15,783 nucleotides of DNA from Alphaproteobacteria bacterium (GCA_024279045.1 JAJRRZ010000193.1:1-15783), one strand, 5' to 3'. Shown: positions 1-7,480, counted from the stretch's first letter. Program-made: numbers and translations. Notes: generated by a model not told the origin, from the letters alone.

Positions 1-1905
1 GAAGGCCAGCCCGCGCGCCAGCCCGGTTATCGTCTCGTCCTCGCGCAGAGCGAAGAGCTGCGGCAACAACCCCTGCACATGCCGCGCAACGAACTTTTCC
101 AGCCGCTTGTGCACCATGTCGCGCTCCGCCCAGGCCAGGGCATCATCGGCCAGCACCTTCAGCGCCGGTTTCAGCACATCCGCGCCGGGCACAAGCTGAC
201 CAATGACGTGTCCCTGCCACAGCACATTGCCGGAAGCATCGAGCGTGAAATCGCCATCGGGCGCGGCCATGATGGCCTGCGCGCGGTCGGAAAGCTCGCG
301 CGCCACAGCCTTTTGCGCGGCGTTGTTCCAGGCGCTGGCGTGTTCGCCCGATTGCGCCGCACCATCCGGCGAGAAGCGCAAGCCCTCGATGCGCCCCACA
401 TGCGCGCCTTCCACCTCGACATTGCCCTGTTCGTCCACACTCGACATCAGCACTTCCCTTTGCCGCAGTTTCTTCAGCAGAACCGACGTGTGCCGGTCGA
501 TGAAGCGGCTCATCAGGCGCGCGTGCAGCGCGTCGGACAGCCGGTCTTCCACCTCCCGCGTATGTTCGCGCCAATATGTGGCGTCTTTCAGCCAGCGCCC
601 GCGGTTGGCGACGAACGTCCACGTTCTCACATGGGCGATGCGATTTGACAAGGTGTCGATGTCGCCTTCATAGCGCGCGCAACGCGCCACCTGCCGGGCC
701 AGCCAATCTTCGTCGATGCGTCCGGCAGGGCCGCGCAACTGGCGGTATATGCCGGCGATGATGGCGGCGTGATCGCCCGTACCGATGCCGCGATAGTCGG
801 GGATCTGGCATACCTCCCACAGCAGCTGCACCGCTTCTGGCGAATCGCTGAGCGCCATGATGTCCGCATTGCGCGAGAGCAGCTCCAACGCCGCCACGTC
901 CGCCGCCATGGGCGCACGCATCAGCCCCTCGCGGTTGGGACTGGCGCGTAGGCTGGCCAGCAGATGATCGACACTGCGGAAGTTGAGGTTGCGGTTGCGC
1001 CATTGCAGATGCTTCAGCGGCGGGAAGCGGTGTTCTTCCAGCGCCTCGATGGTATCCGCGTCGAATGGTTCGGCATGGGCGGTGGTGCCGAAGGTGCCGT
1101 CGTTCAGGTGGCGTCCGGCGCGGCCCGCGATTTGCGCCAGCTCCGCGGTGGTCAGCTGGCGGAAGCGAAAGCCGTCGAACTTGCGCGTGGCGGCAAAGGC
1201 GACGTGCTCGATGTCCATGTTCAGGCCCATGCCGATGGCATCGGTGGCCACCAGCCAGTCCACCTCGCCGGACTGATACAGCGCAACCTGTGCATTGCGC
1301 GTGCGCGGGGACAACGCGCCCATGACCACCGCTGCACCGCCACGGCTGCGGCGGATCAGCTCGGCGATGGAATAGACCATGTCGGCAGAGAAGGCGACGA
1401 TGGCCGTGCGGGCGGGCAGGCGGGTGAGCTTCTTCGGCCCCGCCCAGCTCAGGCGCGAGAGACGCTCGCGCGAGCGGAACTCCACATCGCGCAGCAGCTT
1501 GCGCAGCAGCGGACGGATGGTCTCCGCCCCCAGCAGCCAGGTTTCACTGCGGCCCCGCGCATGCAGGATACGGTCGGTGAACACATGGCCGCGCTCGAAG
1601 TCGGCGGCCAGTTGCACCTCGTCGATGACCATGCAGTCCACCGGCTGGCTCAGCGGCATGGCCTCCACCGTGCACACGTAGTAGCGCGCGGTTTCCGGCC
1701 AGATCTTTTCCTCGCCGGTGATCAGCGCCACCTGCCCGCGCCCCTTTCGGGCAACAATGCGATCATACACCTCGCGCGCCAGCAGCCGCAGCGGCAGGCC
1801 GATCATGCCGGAAGGAAAGCCCAGCATGCGCTCAACGGCCATGTGCGTCTTGCCGGTGTTGGTCGGCCCCAGCAGGGCGATGATCTTGCGGGCGGGTGCG
1901 GGCAT
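1..1905 (-). CDS. Suv3-like DEAD/DEAH-family RNA helicase (5' part, runs off the window)
   Basis: Superfamily 2 helicase of the type called Suv3-like or 'helicase-related' in alphaproteobacteria, homologous to the mitochondrial degradosome helicase SUV3; expected to unwind RNA with ATP in the cytoplasm. Visible are 635 codons without a stop; the C-terminal part lies left of base 1. Motif I (Walker A) GPTNTGKT is at residues 13-20, motif II reads DEVQ at 95-98 followed by LAADFERGHVFTDR, and motif VI QIAGRAGRH is at 258-266. The stretch VDWLVATDAIGMGLNMDIEHV just before it is typical of the Suv3 branch. The ATG at 1905 leaves 12 residues before Walker A, normal for the group, but no clear Shine-Dalgarno precedes it, and the frame stays open upstream. 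The RNA substrate and any PNPase or RNase partner are inferred, not seen. Family assignment is firm. Confidence 0.9.
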   Translation of the reverse strand, partial: MPAPARKIIALLGPTNTGKTHMAVERMLGFPSGMIGLPLRLLAREVYDRIVARKGRGQVALITGEEKIWPETARYYVCTVEAMPLSQPVDCMVIDEVQLAADFERGHVFTDRILHARGRSETWLLGAETIRPLLRKLLRDVEFRSRERLSRLSWAGPKKLTRLPARTAIVAFSADMVYSIAELIRRSRGGAAVVMGALSPRTRNAQVALYQSGEVDWLVATDAIGMGLNMDIEHVAFAATRKFDGFRFRQLTTAELAQIAGRAGRHLNDGTFGTTAHAEPFDADTIEALEEHRFPPLKHLQWRNRNLNFRSVDHLLASLRASPNREGLMRAPMAADVAALELLSRNADIMALSDSPEAVQLLWEVCQIPDYRGIGTGDHAAIIAGIYRQLRGPAGRIDEDWLARQVARCARYEGDIDTLSNRIAHVRTWTFVANRGRWLKDATYWREHTREVEDRLSDALHARLMSRFIDRHTSVLLKKLRQREVLMSSVDEQGNVEVEGAHVGRIEGLRFSPDGAAQSGEHASAWNNAAQKAVARELSDRAQAIMAAPDGDFTLDASGNVLWQGHVIGQLVPGADVLKPALKVLADDALAWAERDMVHKRLEKFVARHVQGLLPQLFALREDETITGLARGLAF

Positions 1906-2415
1906 GGCAATGGTGTATGAACGTCGCGTGGCTGTTGCAATGCGGTTTCTGCGCGCCAGCAATGGCACAAATGCGGCGTGCCGTTAACCTTTCGAACCAT
2001 CTGGTGAACGACAGCGGATCGAATCGCTTTGCGGCGAGAATTCGCCAGATGTTCATGCCGGCAGCACGCCAGAAGCAGGCAAAATCGCAACCTGTTGCAA
2101 TGCTGCACCGCCACCACGCCCGCATCGATTGCACCATCTCATGCAACAAGGGTTAACACGGCGAAACGTTCCGCGGGCAATTCCTGCCGGAAAGTTAACG
2201 CCACCTCCGAGCTGGCGCGGGCACACGTCAACGATATCAACAGGGCACGAACATGGACAGATCGAATCGGCAAGGCATCTGATTTTTGCCGTTTGTTCAC
2301 GCGACATGTGGTGCCGTGCCGGGCGCGTGGCACAAGCGGGCAGCCCGCCGCGCAAGCCTTTCCCAACGTTTGTGTCCCGTTTCGGGACAGCCTGCTCCCG
2401 CCTCTTCGCCGGGGC
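1906..2415. other. Intergenic region with short repeats, no convincing gene
   Basis: About 510 bp without a credible gene between the helicase start and the tRNA-Thr promoter. It contains an exact 12-bp direct repeat CTGTTGCAATGC at 1932-1943 and 2092-2103; the second copy overlaps an inverted repeat GCAAC-CT-GTTGC (2087-2098). A related TGTTGCAT lies on the minus strand at 2141-2148. GTTAAC occurs at about 1982, 2152 and 2193, but no full CtrA box (TTAA-N7-TTAA) is formed. The helicase promoter should be here; I could not place it. Confidence 0.5.
2373..2389. repeat. Perfect 17-bp palindrome TGTCCCG-TTT-CGGGACA
   Basis: Seven-base perfect arms with a 3-nt spacer, 27 bp upstream of the -35 box of the tRNA-Thr promoter. 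No T-tract follows on either strand, so it is unlikely to be a rho-independent terminator. Its size and symmetry would suit a dimeric repressor operator, but that is inference. Confidence 0.45.
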
Positions 2416-2444
2416 TTGCAAAAGCGCTTTTTCCGCCGTATCTG
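2416..2444 (+). promoter_or_regulatory. Probable sigma-70 promoter of tRNA-Thr
   Basis: A -35 box TTGCAA (2416-2421) and a -10 box TATCTG (2439-2444) are separated by 17 bp. Transcription would begin near 2451, some 15 nt before the tRNA 5' end. The position and optimal spacing support the call; the -10 box matches the consensus only moderately. Confidence 0.5.
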
Positions 2445-2466
2445 TGCCGCATCGTCATCTGTCTTG

Positions 2467-2542
2467 GCCGACGTAGCTCAGCTGGTAGAGCAACGCATTC
2501 GTAATGCGTGGGTCGGGGGTTCAAGTCCCTCCGTCGGCACCA
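2467..2542 (+). tRNA. tRNA-Thr (anticodon CGU)
   Basis: A 76-nt cloverleaf. The acceptor GCCGACG (2467-2473) pairs with CGTCGGC (2532-2538), followed by discriminator A and an encoded CCA (2540-2542). The anticodon stem ACGCA/TGCGT encloses the loop TTCGTAA, giving anticodon CGT, which reads ACG threonine codons. The T-loop TTCAAGT and the D-arm GCTCAGCTGGTAGAGC are canonical. Confidence 0.97.
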
Positions 2543-2943
2543 TGTGCTCCAGCCCTGCCGGACGCCTGCCGAGTGTTGCCGCGCACACCCGCCCATTCCG
2601 CACCAGCCGCAGCGCGCATCCACCGCATTGACACATTGACGCGCCACCATGGCACGGCTATGTAACGCCGCAGCATTCCAGCCGACGGCGGATCTTCCGG
2701 GAACGGTCATGCACGCGAACATGCACATCACGCACCGCCTCACCTCCCGCGCTGCGCGGACAGCCGGTCGCGCGCATGGCCGCACCACCTTCCTCTCGAC
2801 TGCCAGCAAAACGGCCAAACCGGCCTGACCCCTTCCCCGGACCTTCTTTCCCGCCGGGGAAAGGAGACGCACGCAACGGGCCGGAAGGTGGCGGAGGGTA
2901 TCCGTCCGGGAGCGGCAAGAAACATTTCGTGGAGCACAGGGAC
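2543..2943. other. Intergenic region and long asd leader
   Basis: No credible gene. It holds a probable asd promoter (2636-2664) followed by roughly 270 nt of GC-rich leader. Within the leader, CTTTCCC-GCCG-GGGAAAG (2846-2863) makes a compact hairpin; alternatively TTCCCCGG (2833-2840) pairs with CCGGGGAA (2854-2861). The asd ribosome binding site GGAG is at 2931-2934. I recognise no known riboswitch. Confidence 0.5.
2636..2664 (+). promoter_or_regulatory. Probable asd promoter
   Basis: A -35 box TTGACG (2636-2641) and a -10 box TATGTA (2659-2664) have 17-bp spacing. A second, overlapping TTGACA (2628-2633) is too far from this -10. Predicted transcription starts near 2671, leaving a 5' leader of about 270 nt before the asd start codon. 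Confidence 0.45.
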
Positions 2944-3978
2944 ATGGGTTACAAGGTCGCGGTGGTGGGCGCCACCGGCAACGTCGGGCGTCAGATGCTG
3001 AACATCCTCGCCGAGCGAGGTTTTCCGGCGGATGAGGTGCATGCCATCGCCTCGCGCCGCTCGCTGGGCGTGGAGGTGTCATACGGCGATGACATCCTGA
3101 AATGTCAGGACCTGGAGCAGTTCGATTTCTCCACGGTGGATTTCTGCCTGATGTCGGCTGGGGCATCGGTGTCGCGCCAGTGGGCGCCGAAGATCGGCGC
3201 GGCGGGGGCCATCGTCATCGACAATTCCTCCTGCTGGCGTTACGAGGCCGACATTCCGCTGATCGTACCGGAGGTCAACGCCCACGTGCTGGAAGACTGG
3301 ATGAAGGACGATAAGCGGCGCAACATCATCGCCAACCCCAACTGTTCCACCGCCCAGCTGGTGGTGGTGCTCAAGCCGCTGCACGAGAAGTGGGGAATCG
3401 AACGCGTGGTGATCTCCACCTATCAGTCCGTCTCCGGCGCCGGCAAGGAGGCCATGGACGAGCTGTGGAACCAGACGAAGGGCATCTACGTTACCGACAT
3501 GCCGGAACCGGAGAAGTTCACCAAGCAGATCGCCTTCAACATCATCCCGCACATCGACGTCTTCATGGAAGACGGCTACACCAAGGAAGAATGGAAGCTC
3601 ACCGCCGAGACAAAGAAGATCCTCGACCCGAAGATCAAGGTAACGGCAACGGCGGTGCGCGTGCCGGTGTTCATCGGCCACGGCGAGGCGGTCAACATCG
3701 AGTTCGCCAGCGAGGTGGACGAGAACGAGGCCCGCGACCTGCTGCGCGAATCGCCCGGCGTGCTGGTGGTGGACAAGCGCGAGGACGGCGGATACGTAAC
3801 GCCGGTGGAATGCGCCGGCGAGGATCCGGTCTACGTTTCGCGCATCCGCACCGACGCCACGGTAGACAATGGCCTGGCGCTGTGGGTGGTGGCCGACAAC
3901 CTGCGCAAGGGCGCAGCGCTGAATACCGTGCAGATCGCCGAGGCGCTGATCAACCGTGGCCTGGTGCAGCCGCGCTGA
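2944..3978 (+). CDS. asd: Aspartate-semialdehyde dehydrogenase
   Basis: Cytoplasmic NADPH-dependent enzyme that reduces L-aspartyl-4-phosphate to L-aspartate 4-semialdehyde, the branch point to lysine/diaminopimelate, threonine and methionine (EC 1.2.1.11). It has 344 residues, the usual length. The N-terminal Rossmann motif GATGNVG is at about 9-15. The catalytic cysteine is Cys134 in NPNCSTAQ, followed by STYQSVSGAG of the substrate pocket, and the acid/base histidine is His246 in the segment VPVFIGHGEAVN. The C-terminal VYVSRIRTD is also typical. The start at 2944 is set by GGAG at 2931-2934 and by the position of the Rossmann motif; the frame stays open upstream but shows no conserved sequence there. 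It is monocistronic, with the NUDIX gene converging 43 bp downstream. The diaminopimelate requirement makes it probably essential. Confidence 0.97.
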   Translation: MGYKVAVVGATGNVGRQMLNILAERGFPADEVHAIASRRSLGVEVSYGDDILKCQDLEQFDFSTVDFCLMSAGASVSRQWAPKIGAAGAIVIDNSSCWRYEADIPLIVPEVNAHVLEDWMKDDKRRNIIANPNCSTAQLVVVLKPLHEKWGIERVVISTYQSVSGAGKEAMDELWNQTKGIYVTDMPEPEKFTKQIAFNIIPHIDVFMEDGYTKEEWKLTAETKKILDPKIKVTATAVRVPVFIGHGEAVNIEFASEVDENEARDLLRESPGVLVVDKREDGGYVTPVECAGEDPVYVSRIRTDATVDNGLALWVVADNLRKGAALNTVQIAEALINRGLVQPR

Positions 3979-4021
3979 TCTCCAGGCAATGCGCCGCCAT
4001 CGGGGAGCGCTGGCTTCTCTC

Positions 4022-4537
4022 TCACCACTGCTGCGCGGGCGGCAGTCCGCGCAGCACTTCCGCAATGCGCCGCCGGGTGCCTTGCGTGGTGGCCTCGGGC
4101 AAGGCGTCGGGGGCAAAGAAGCCCATCTCGGCGATTTCCGCATTGGGCCGCCAGGGCAGGCGTTCGTAATCGCCGGGACGCAACACATAAAGCAGGACGT
4201 GGTCGTTGGGGAACACCACGCGGTTGTCGTAGATGCCGAACAGCGCCGGACGCGCCTTCAGGTGAATGGCCACCTCGTCGCGCAGCTCGTGGGCCAGCGC
4301 CTGTTCCGCCGCCTCGCCCTTCTCCACGCCGCCGCCGGGCAGCATCCAGCCCGGCTGATAGGTATGGCGGATCAGCAACACCTCGCCCGCCTCGCTCAGC
4401 ACCAGGGCGCGCACGCCCAGCGTCAGCGCGCGGCTGAAGCGGAAATAGTGCTGCGTGATCCTGCGCCGCACACCGGTGGGCAGGCGGTTGAGCACGCCAT
4501 GCACGGCGCTCGTGAGGTTTTCGGTCGCCTTGCTCAT
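4022..4537 (-). CDS. NUDIX hydrolase with a divergent Nudix box
   Basis: Small cytoplasmic hydrolase of 171 residues, expected to cleave a nucleoside diphosphate linked to another moiety; the substrate cannot be told. The Nudix box begins at Gly69 (G-x5-E with Glu75) and continues as HELRDEVAI at 83-91. Compared with the consensus REUxEExGU, the arginine is His83, the first glutamate of the EE pair is Asp87 and the late glycine is Ala90; the metal-binding Glu84 and Glu88 remain. The preceding strand VLLIRHTYQPGWMLPGGGVE is typical. I prefer ATG 4537 (MSKATEN); a start at 4561 adds eight residues and overlaps the divergent neighbour's upstream region. No good Shine-Dalgarno distinguishes them. 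Convergent with asd, divergent from the GNAT gene. The fold is secure, activity less so. Confidence 0.85.
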   Translation of the reverse strand: MSKATENLTSAVHGVLNRLPTGVRRRITQHYFRFSRALTLGVRALVLSEAGEVLLIRHTYQPGWMLPGGGVEKGEAAEQALAHELRDEVAIHLKARPALFGIYDNRVVFPNDHVLLYVLRPGDYERLPWRPNAEIAEMGFFAPDALPEATTQGTRRRIAEVLRGLPPAQQW

Positions 4538-4592
4538 GCCGGAATGATAAGGCAAGGCCATGGGCCATGGGTTAACACCGGGGAATCACCAC

Positions 4593-5768
4593 ATGCGCAC
4601 AACCGCCAGCCAAACCGGCAACGACCGCGTGGAAATCCTGCCGGTGGTGGATGCTCGGCAGCTTGATGCCTTCATCCGCCTGCCGCACCGCATCTATGCC
4701 GACGATCCGGCATGGGTGCCGCCGCTGCACATCGAGCGGCGCATGCACCTCTCGCCCCGGCACAATCCGTTCTTCGAGCATGGCGAGGGGCAGCTCTTCC
4801 TGGCGCTGCGCCGTGGCGAGGTGGTGGGGCGCGTTTCTGCACACATCGATCGGCTGTTCAACGCCACCCACCCGGACGAGCCGCCCACCGGCTTTTTCGG
4901 CTTCATCGAGGCGGTGGACAATGCACATGTTTTCGCCGCGCTGCTCGATGCCGCGCAAGGCTGGCTGCGCGCGCGCGGCATTGTGCGCATGCGCGGGCCG
5001 TTCAACTGGTCGATCAACCAGGAAAGCGGCCTGCTGGTAAAGGGTTTCGACACGCCCCCGGCGGTCATGATGGGCCATGCACGGCACTGGTATGATGCGC
5101 ACATGCACACCGCCGGCATGCGCAAGGTGATGGATCTGCTGGCCTATGACTATACCCGCGAGATGCGCGCCCCGGAGAAATTCCTGACACTGGCGCAACG
5201 CCTGAAGGACAAGGGCGATCTGCACGTGCGCGGACTGGTGAAGCGCGAACTGCGCGCGGAGCTGGATCTGATCATGGACATCTTCAACGATGCCTGGTCG
5301 GCCAACTGGGGCTTTGTGCCCTTTACCGCGCGCGAAATCCGCCAGATGGGCGATGAATTGCGCTGGCTCGTCGGCGAGCATGACGTGGCCATCGCCACCT
5401 GGAAAGGCGAACCCGCGGCCTTCACCGTGGTGATACCCGACATCAACCGCATGATTGCCGACTTCGGCGGCAGACTGCTGCCATTCAACTGGGCGAAGCT
5501 GATCTGGCGGCTGAAATTTGCCGGGCCGCCTGAGCGCATGCGCATGCCACTGATGGGCGTGCGCCGGAAATATCAGAACAGCACCATCGGCGCGGCGCTG
5601 GCGCTGGCGGTGATCGACAAGGTGAACACGTATCACCGCGATCGCGGCGTGCAGGGGGCGGAACTGTCGTGGATTCTGGAAACCAACATGCGCACGCGCA
5701 AGCTCATCGAGAGTACCGGCGCCAGACACTACAAGACCTACCGGATCTATGAACGCGAGATCCCCTGA
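4593..5768 (+). CDS. GNAT-like N-acyltransferase family protein
   Basis: A 391-residue protein of an alphaproteobacterial family with an acyl-CoA N-acyltransferase (GNAT) type fold, often left as hypothetical. Recognisable are the N-terminal block FIRLPHRIYADDPAWVPPL (27-45) with PRHNPFF soon after, a strand with GEVVGRVSAHID, the central MRGPFNWSINQESGLLVKGFD (133-153) followed by MMGHARHWYD, and a C-terminal ELSWILETNMRTRKLIESTG that resembles the acceptor side of GNAT enzymes. There is no signal peptide. ATG 4593 is chosen because GGGGAA at 4580-4585 lies 7 nt upstream; an in-frame ATG at 4560 has no such site. It overlaps the following nucleotidyltransferase gene by 20 nt, so the two are probably co-translated. 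A GNAT-fold ceramide synthase is known from Caulobacter, and membership of that clade is possible but unproven. The substrate is unknown. Confidence 0.75.
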   Translation: MRTTASQTGNDRVEILPVVDARQLDAFIRLPHRIYADDPAWVPPLHIERRMHLSPRHNPFFEHGEGQLFLALRRGEVVGRVSAHIDRLFNATHPDEPPTGFFGFIEAVDNAHVFAALLDAAQGWLRARGIVRMRGPFNWSINQESGLLVKGFDTPPAVMMGHARHWYDAHMHTAGMRKVMDLLAYDYTREMRAPEKFLTLAQRLKDKGDLHVRGLVKRELRAELDLIMDIFNDAWSANWGFVPFTAREIRQMGDELRWLVGEHDVAIATWKGEPAAFTVVIPDINRMIADFGGRLLPFNWAKLIWRLKFAGPPERMRMPLMGVRRKYQNSTIGAALALAVIDKVNTYHRDRGVQGAELSWILETNMRTRKLIESTGARHYKTYRIYEREIP

Positions 5769-6603
5769 CACCAGCGCTGACAGCAACTTGGAGGCGGCCA
5801 CGGGAAAGGCCCGCGCGCTGGTGCTGGCCGCCGCGCGCGGAGCGGATGATCCCATGGCGCGCGCTTTCGGGGTGCGCCACAAGTGCCTGCTGAATGTCGG
5901 CGGTGTGCCGATGTTGCGCCGCGTGGTGGAAGCATTGCGCGGCGCGCCGGAAATAGGCGAGGTATTCATCGTCATCGACGACCAGCAGGCGGCGTGCGAA
6001 GCACTGGGAGAGCTGGCCGGCGAAATTGCATTTCTGCCGGTGGCGGAATCGGCGGCGGCTTCCGCCACGCAGGCGCTGCAGAAGCTGTTCGCCGGATCGG
6101 ATGCCCCAGTACTGGTAACCACCGGCGATCATGCCCTGCTGAAGCCCGAAATGGTGGCGGCCATGTTCGGCGCGGCGCACGACAACCCGCGAGCCGACCT
6201 GCTGGTGGGGCTGGCGCGGCGCGAGGTCGTCGAGACGGCCTTTCCGCAGGTGCGGCGCACCTGGCTGCGCTTCGGGCGCGATCAGGCAACCGCCTGCAAC
6301 CTGTTCCTGTTCCGCCACGCCCGCGCCGTGGCCGCGGCACACTTCTGGCGGCGCGCGGAACAGAACCGCAAGCAGCCCTGGCGCATTGCCTTCGCCTTTG
6401 GCCTATGGCCGCTGATGCGGCTGCTGCTGGGCATGGTGCTGCCCGCCGCCGGATCATTGCATCGGGCCTTCGCGCTGGCCTCGCGCAGACTGGGGATTGT
6501 CGCGCAGCCGGTGCTGCTGACAGATGCGCGGGCCGCCATCGACGTTGACAAATCCGACGATCTGGCCCTGGTGGAGAAGATTGTGCGCCAGTGTGAAGAA
6601 TGA
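5749..6603 (+). CDS. Nucleotidyltransferase family protein (MobA-like NTP transferase fold)
   Basis: A 284-residue protein with the N-terminal Rossmann-like fold of sugar-phosphate and MobA-type nucleotidyltransferases. Residues 24-34 (LVLAAARGADD) take the place of the usual L-A-A-G-x-G-T-R loop; the glycine is replaced by Ala29. Lys45 in HKCLLNVGGVPML matches the conserved lysine. TTGDHALL provides the metal-binding aspartate region, and DVDKSDDLALVEKI near the C-terminus is the usual D-x-D-x-x-x-D-L ending. About residues 215-240 (FGLWPLMRLLLGMVLPAAGSL) are hydrophobic and could rest on the membrane. The start overlaps the GNAT gene by 20 nt in another frame, indicating translational coupling. 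The NTP and the acceptor cannot be named; a lipid or polar head-group substrate would fit the partner and the hydrophobic patch, but that is inference. Confidence 0.75.
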   Translation: MNARSPDTSADSNLEAATGKARALVLAAARGADDPMARAFGVRHKCLLNVGGVPMLRRVVEALRGAPEIGEVFIVIDDQQAACEALGELAGEIAFLPVAESAAASATQALQKLFAGSDAPVLVTTGDHALLKPEMVAAMFGAAHDNPRADLLVGLARREVVETAFPQVRRTWLRFGRDQATACNLFLFRHARAVAAAHFWRRAEQNRKQPWRIAFAFGLWPLMRLLLGMVLPAAGSLHRAFALASRRLGIVAQPVLLTDARAAIDVDKSDDLALVEKIVRQCEE

Positions 6604-6616
6604 GCTGGCGAACGAG

Positions 6617-6645
6617 TTGCCATCACCCCATTGCACGACTATATT
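6617..6645 (+). promoter_or_regulatory. Probable trcR promoter
   Basis: A -35 box TTGCCA (6617-6622) and a -10 box TATATT (6640-6645) are spaced by 17 bp. Transcription should begin near 6652, giving a leader of about 73 nt. The preceding gene ends at 6603, so trcR can be transcribed independently of it. Confidence 0.55.
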
Positions 6646-6685
6646 GCCGCCAATCCCGCAAACCTGATGGATGAAGATTTGCGGC

Positions 6686-6707
6686 ATTCCGGCGGATATG
6701 CCGGAAT
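6686..6707 (+). promoter_or_regulatory. Leader hairpin just upstream of the trcR ribosome binding site
   Basis: ATTCCGGC (6686-6693) and GCCGGAAT (6700-6707) form a perfect 8-bp stem with the loop GGATAT. It ends 5 nt before the Shine-Dalgarno AGGAGAG (6713-6719). It has no T-tract, so a role in mRNA stability or translation is more likely than termination. Confidence 0.5.
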
Positions 6708-6724
6708 CCGACAGGAGAGACATC

Positions 6725-7480
6725 ATGTCCGACAAACCCCTCATGCCAAGGGCCACCGCCGTGTGGCTGGTGGACAACACCGCGTTGACCTTCAGACAAA
6801 TTGCCGAGTTCACCGGCCTGCACGAGCTGGAAGTGCAGGGCATTGCCGATGGCGAGGTGGCGCAGGGCATCCGCGGCATCGACCCCATCGCCGCCGGCCA
6901 GCTCACCCGCGAGGAAATCGGGAAGGGCGAGGCCGACCCTGCCTATCGCCTGAAACTGTCCAGCCCTGCGGTGGAGGTGCCTCGAACAAAGCGCAAGGGG
7001 CCGAAATACACGCCTGTCTCCAAGCGCCAGGACAAGCCCAACGCCATCGCCTGGCTGTTGAAACACCATCCCGAACTGAGCGATGCGCAAATCGGCAAGC
7101 TCATCGGCACCACGCGCAACACCATCGAGGCCATCCGCAACCGCACGCACCGCAACATTGCCGAGATCGTACCGAAGGATCCGGTAACATTGGGGCTGTG
7201 CAAGCAGGTGGAGCTGGACGAAGCCGTGGCCAAGGCCGTGGAGCGCGCGGCGAAGGAGCGCGAGAAACTGGGCATTGCCGAGCCGCAGATGGAAGAGACT
7301 CTGAAGACGCCACAGGAAACGCTGGCCGAGCTGGACAGGCAGAGCGTGGACGTGGACGACGTGTTCGGTTCCCAGCCGGACACGCCGGCGGCCACAAACG
7401 ACGAGGAACCGCTACCGGACGCGGAATCGGTCTTTGCCAATATCAAATCGGATTCCGATGGGGGCGGTGAAGAGAAGTAG
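6725..7480 (+). CDS. trcR: Cell cycle transcriptional regulator TrcR (DUF1013 family)
   Basis: A 251-residue cytoplasmic protein of the DUF1013 family, conserved through Alphaproteobacteria and named cell cycle transcriptional regulator TrcR. The opening MPRATAVWLVDNTALTFRQI is characteristic. Two helix-turn-helix-like segments are visible: LTFRQIAEFTGLHELEVQGI at about 21-40, and LSDAQIGKLIGTTRNTIEAI at 118-137, the latter close to a classic sigma-like HTH. A charged helix follows (ELDEAVAKAVERAAKEREKLG), then an acidic low-complexity tail from about residue 195 that ends GGGEEK. ATG 6725 is chosen for its strong Shine-Dalgarno AGGAGAG at 6713-6719; an in-frame ATG at 6671 would run through the leader hairpin. 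It has its own promoter and is followed by rpmJ with a separate promoter. The tail may be lineage specific. Confidence 0.9.
   Translation: MSDKPLMPRATAVWLVDNTALTFRQIAEFTGLHELEVQGIADGEVAQGIRGIDPIAAGQLTREEIGKGEADPAYRLKLSSPAVEVPRTKRKGPKYTPVSKRQDKPNAIAWLLKHHPELSDAQIGKLIGTTRNTIEAIRNRTHRNIAEIVPKDPVTLGLCKQVELDEAVAKAVERAAKEREKLGIAEPQMEETLKTPQETLAELDRQSVDVDDVFGSQPDTPAATNDEEPLPDAESVFANIKSDSDGGGEEK

Noticed and set aside
1832..2149. Minus-strand frame containing MNIWRILAAKRFDPLSF, upstream of and overlapping the helicase start
   Set aside because: No recognisable family, no good ribosome binding site, and its C-terminal part is merely the helicase N-terminus read in another frame.
1980..2200. CtrA binding sites suggested by three GTTAAC sequences
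   Set aside because: No TTAA-N7-TTAA arrangement is present among them.
6671..6724. Longer N-termini for several genes (trcR from 6671, GNAT from 4560, amrS from 14372, marC-type from 11832)
   Set aside because: Each extension crosses a promoter, hairpin or ribosome binding site of the gene itself or its neighbour, while the shorter start has a better-placed Shine-Dalgarno and agrees with the family's N-terminus.
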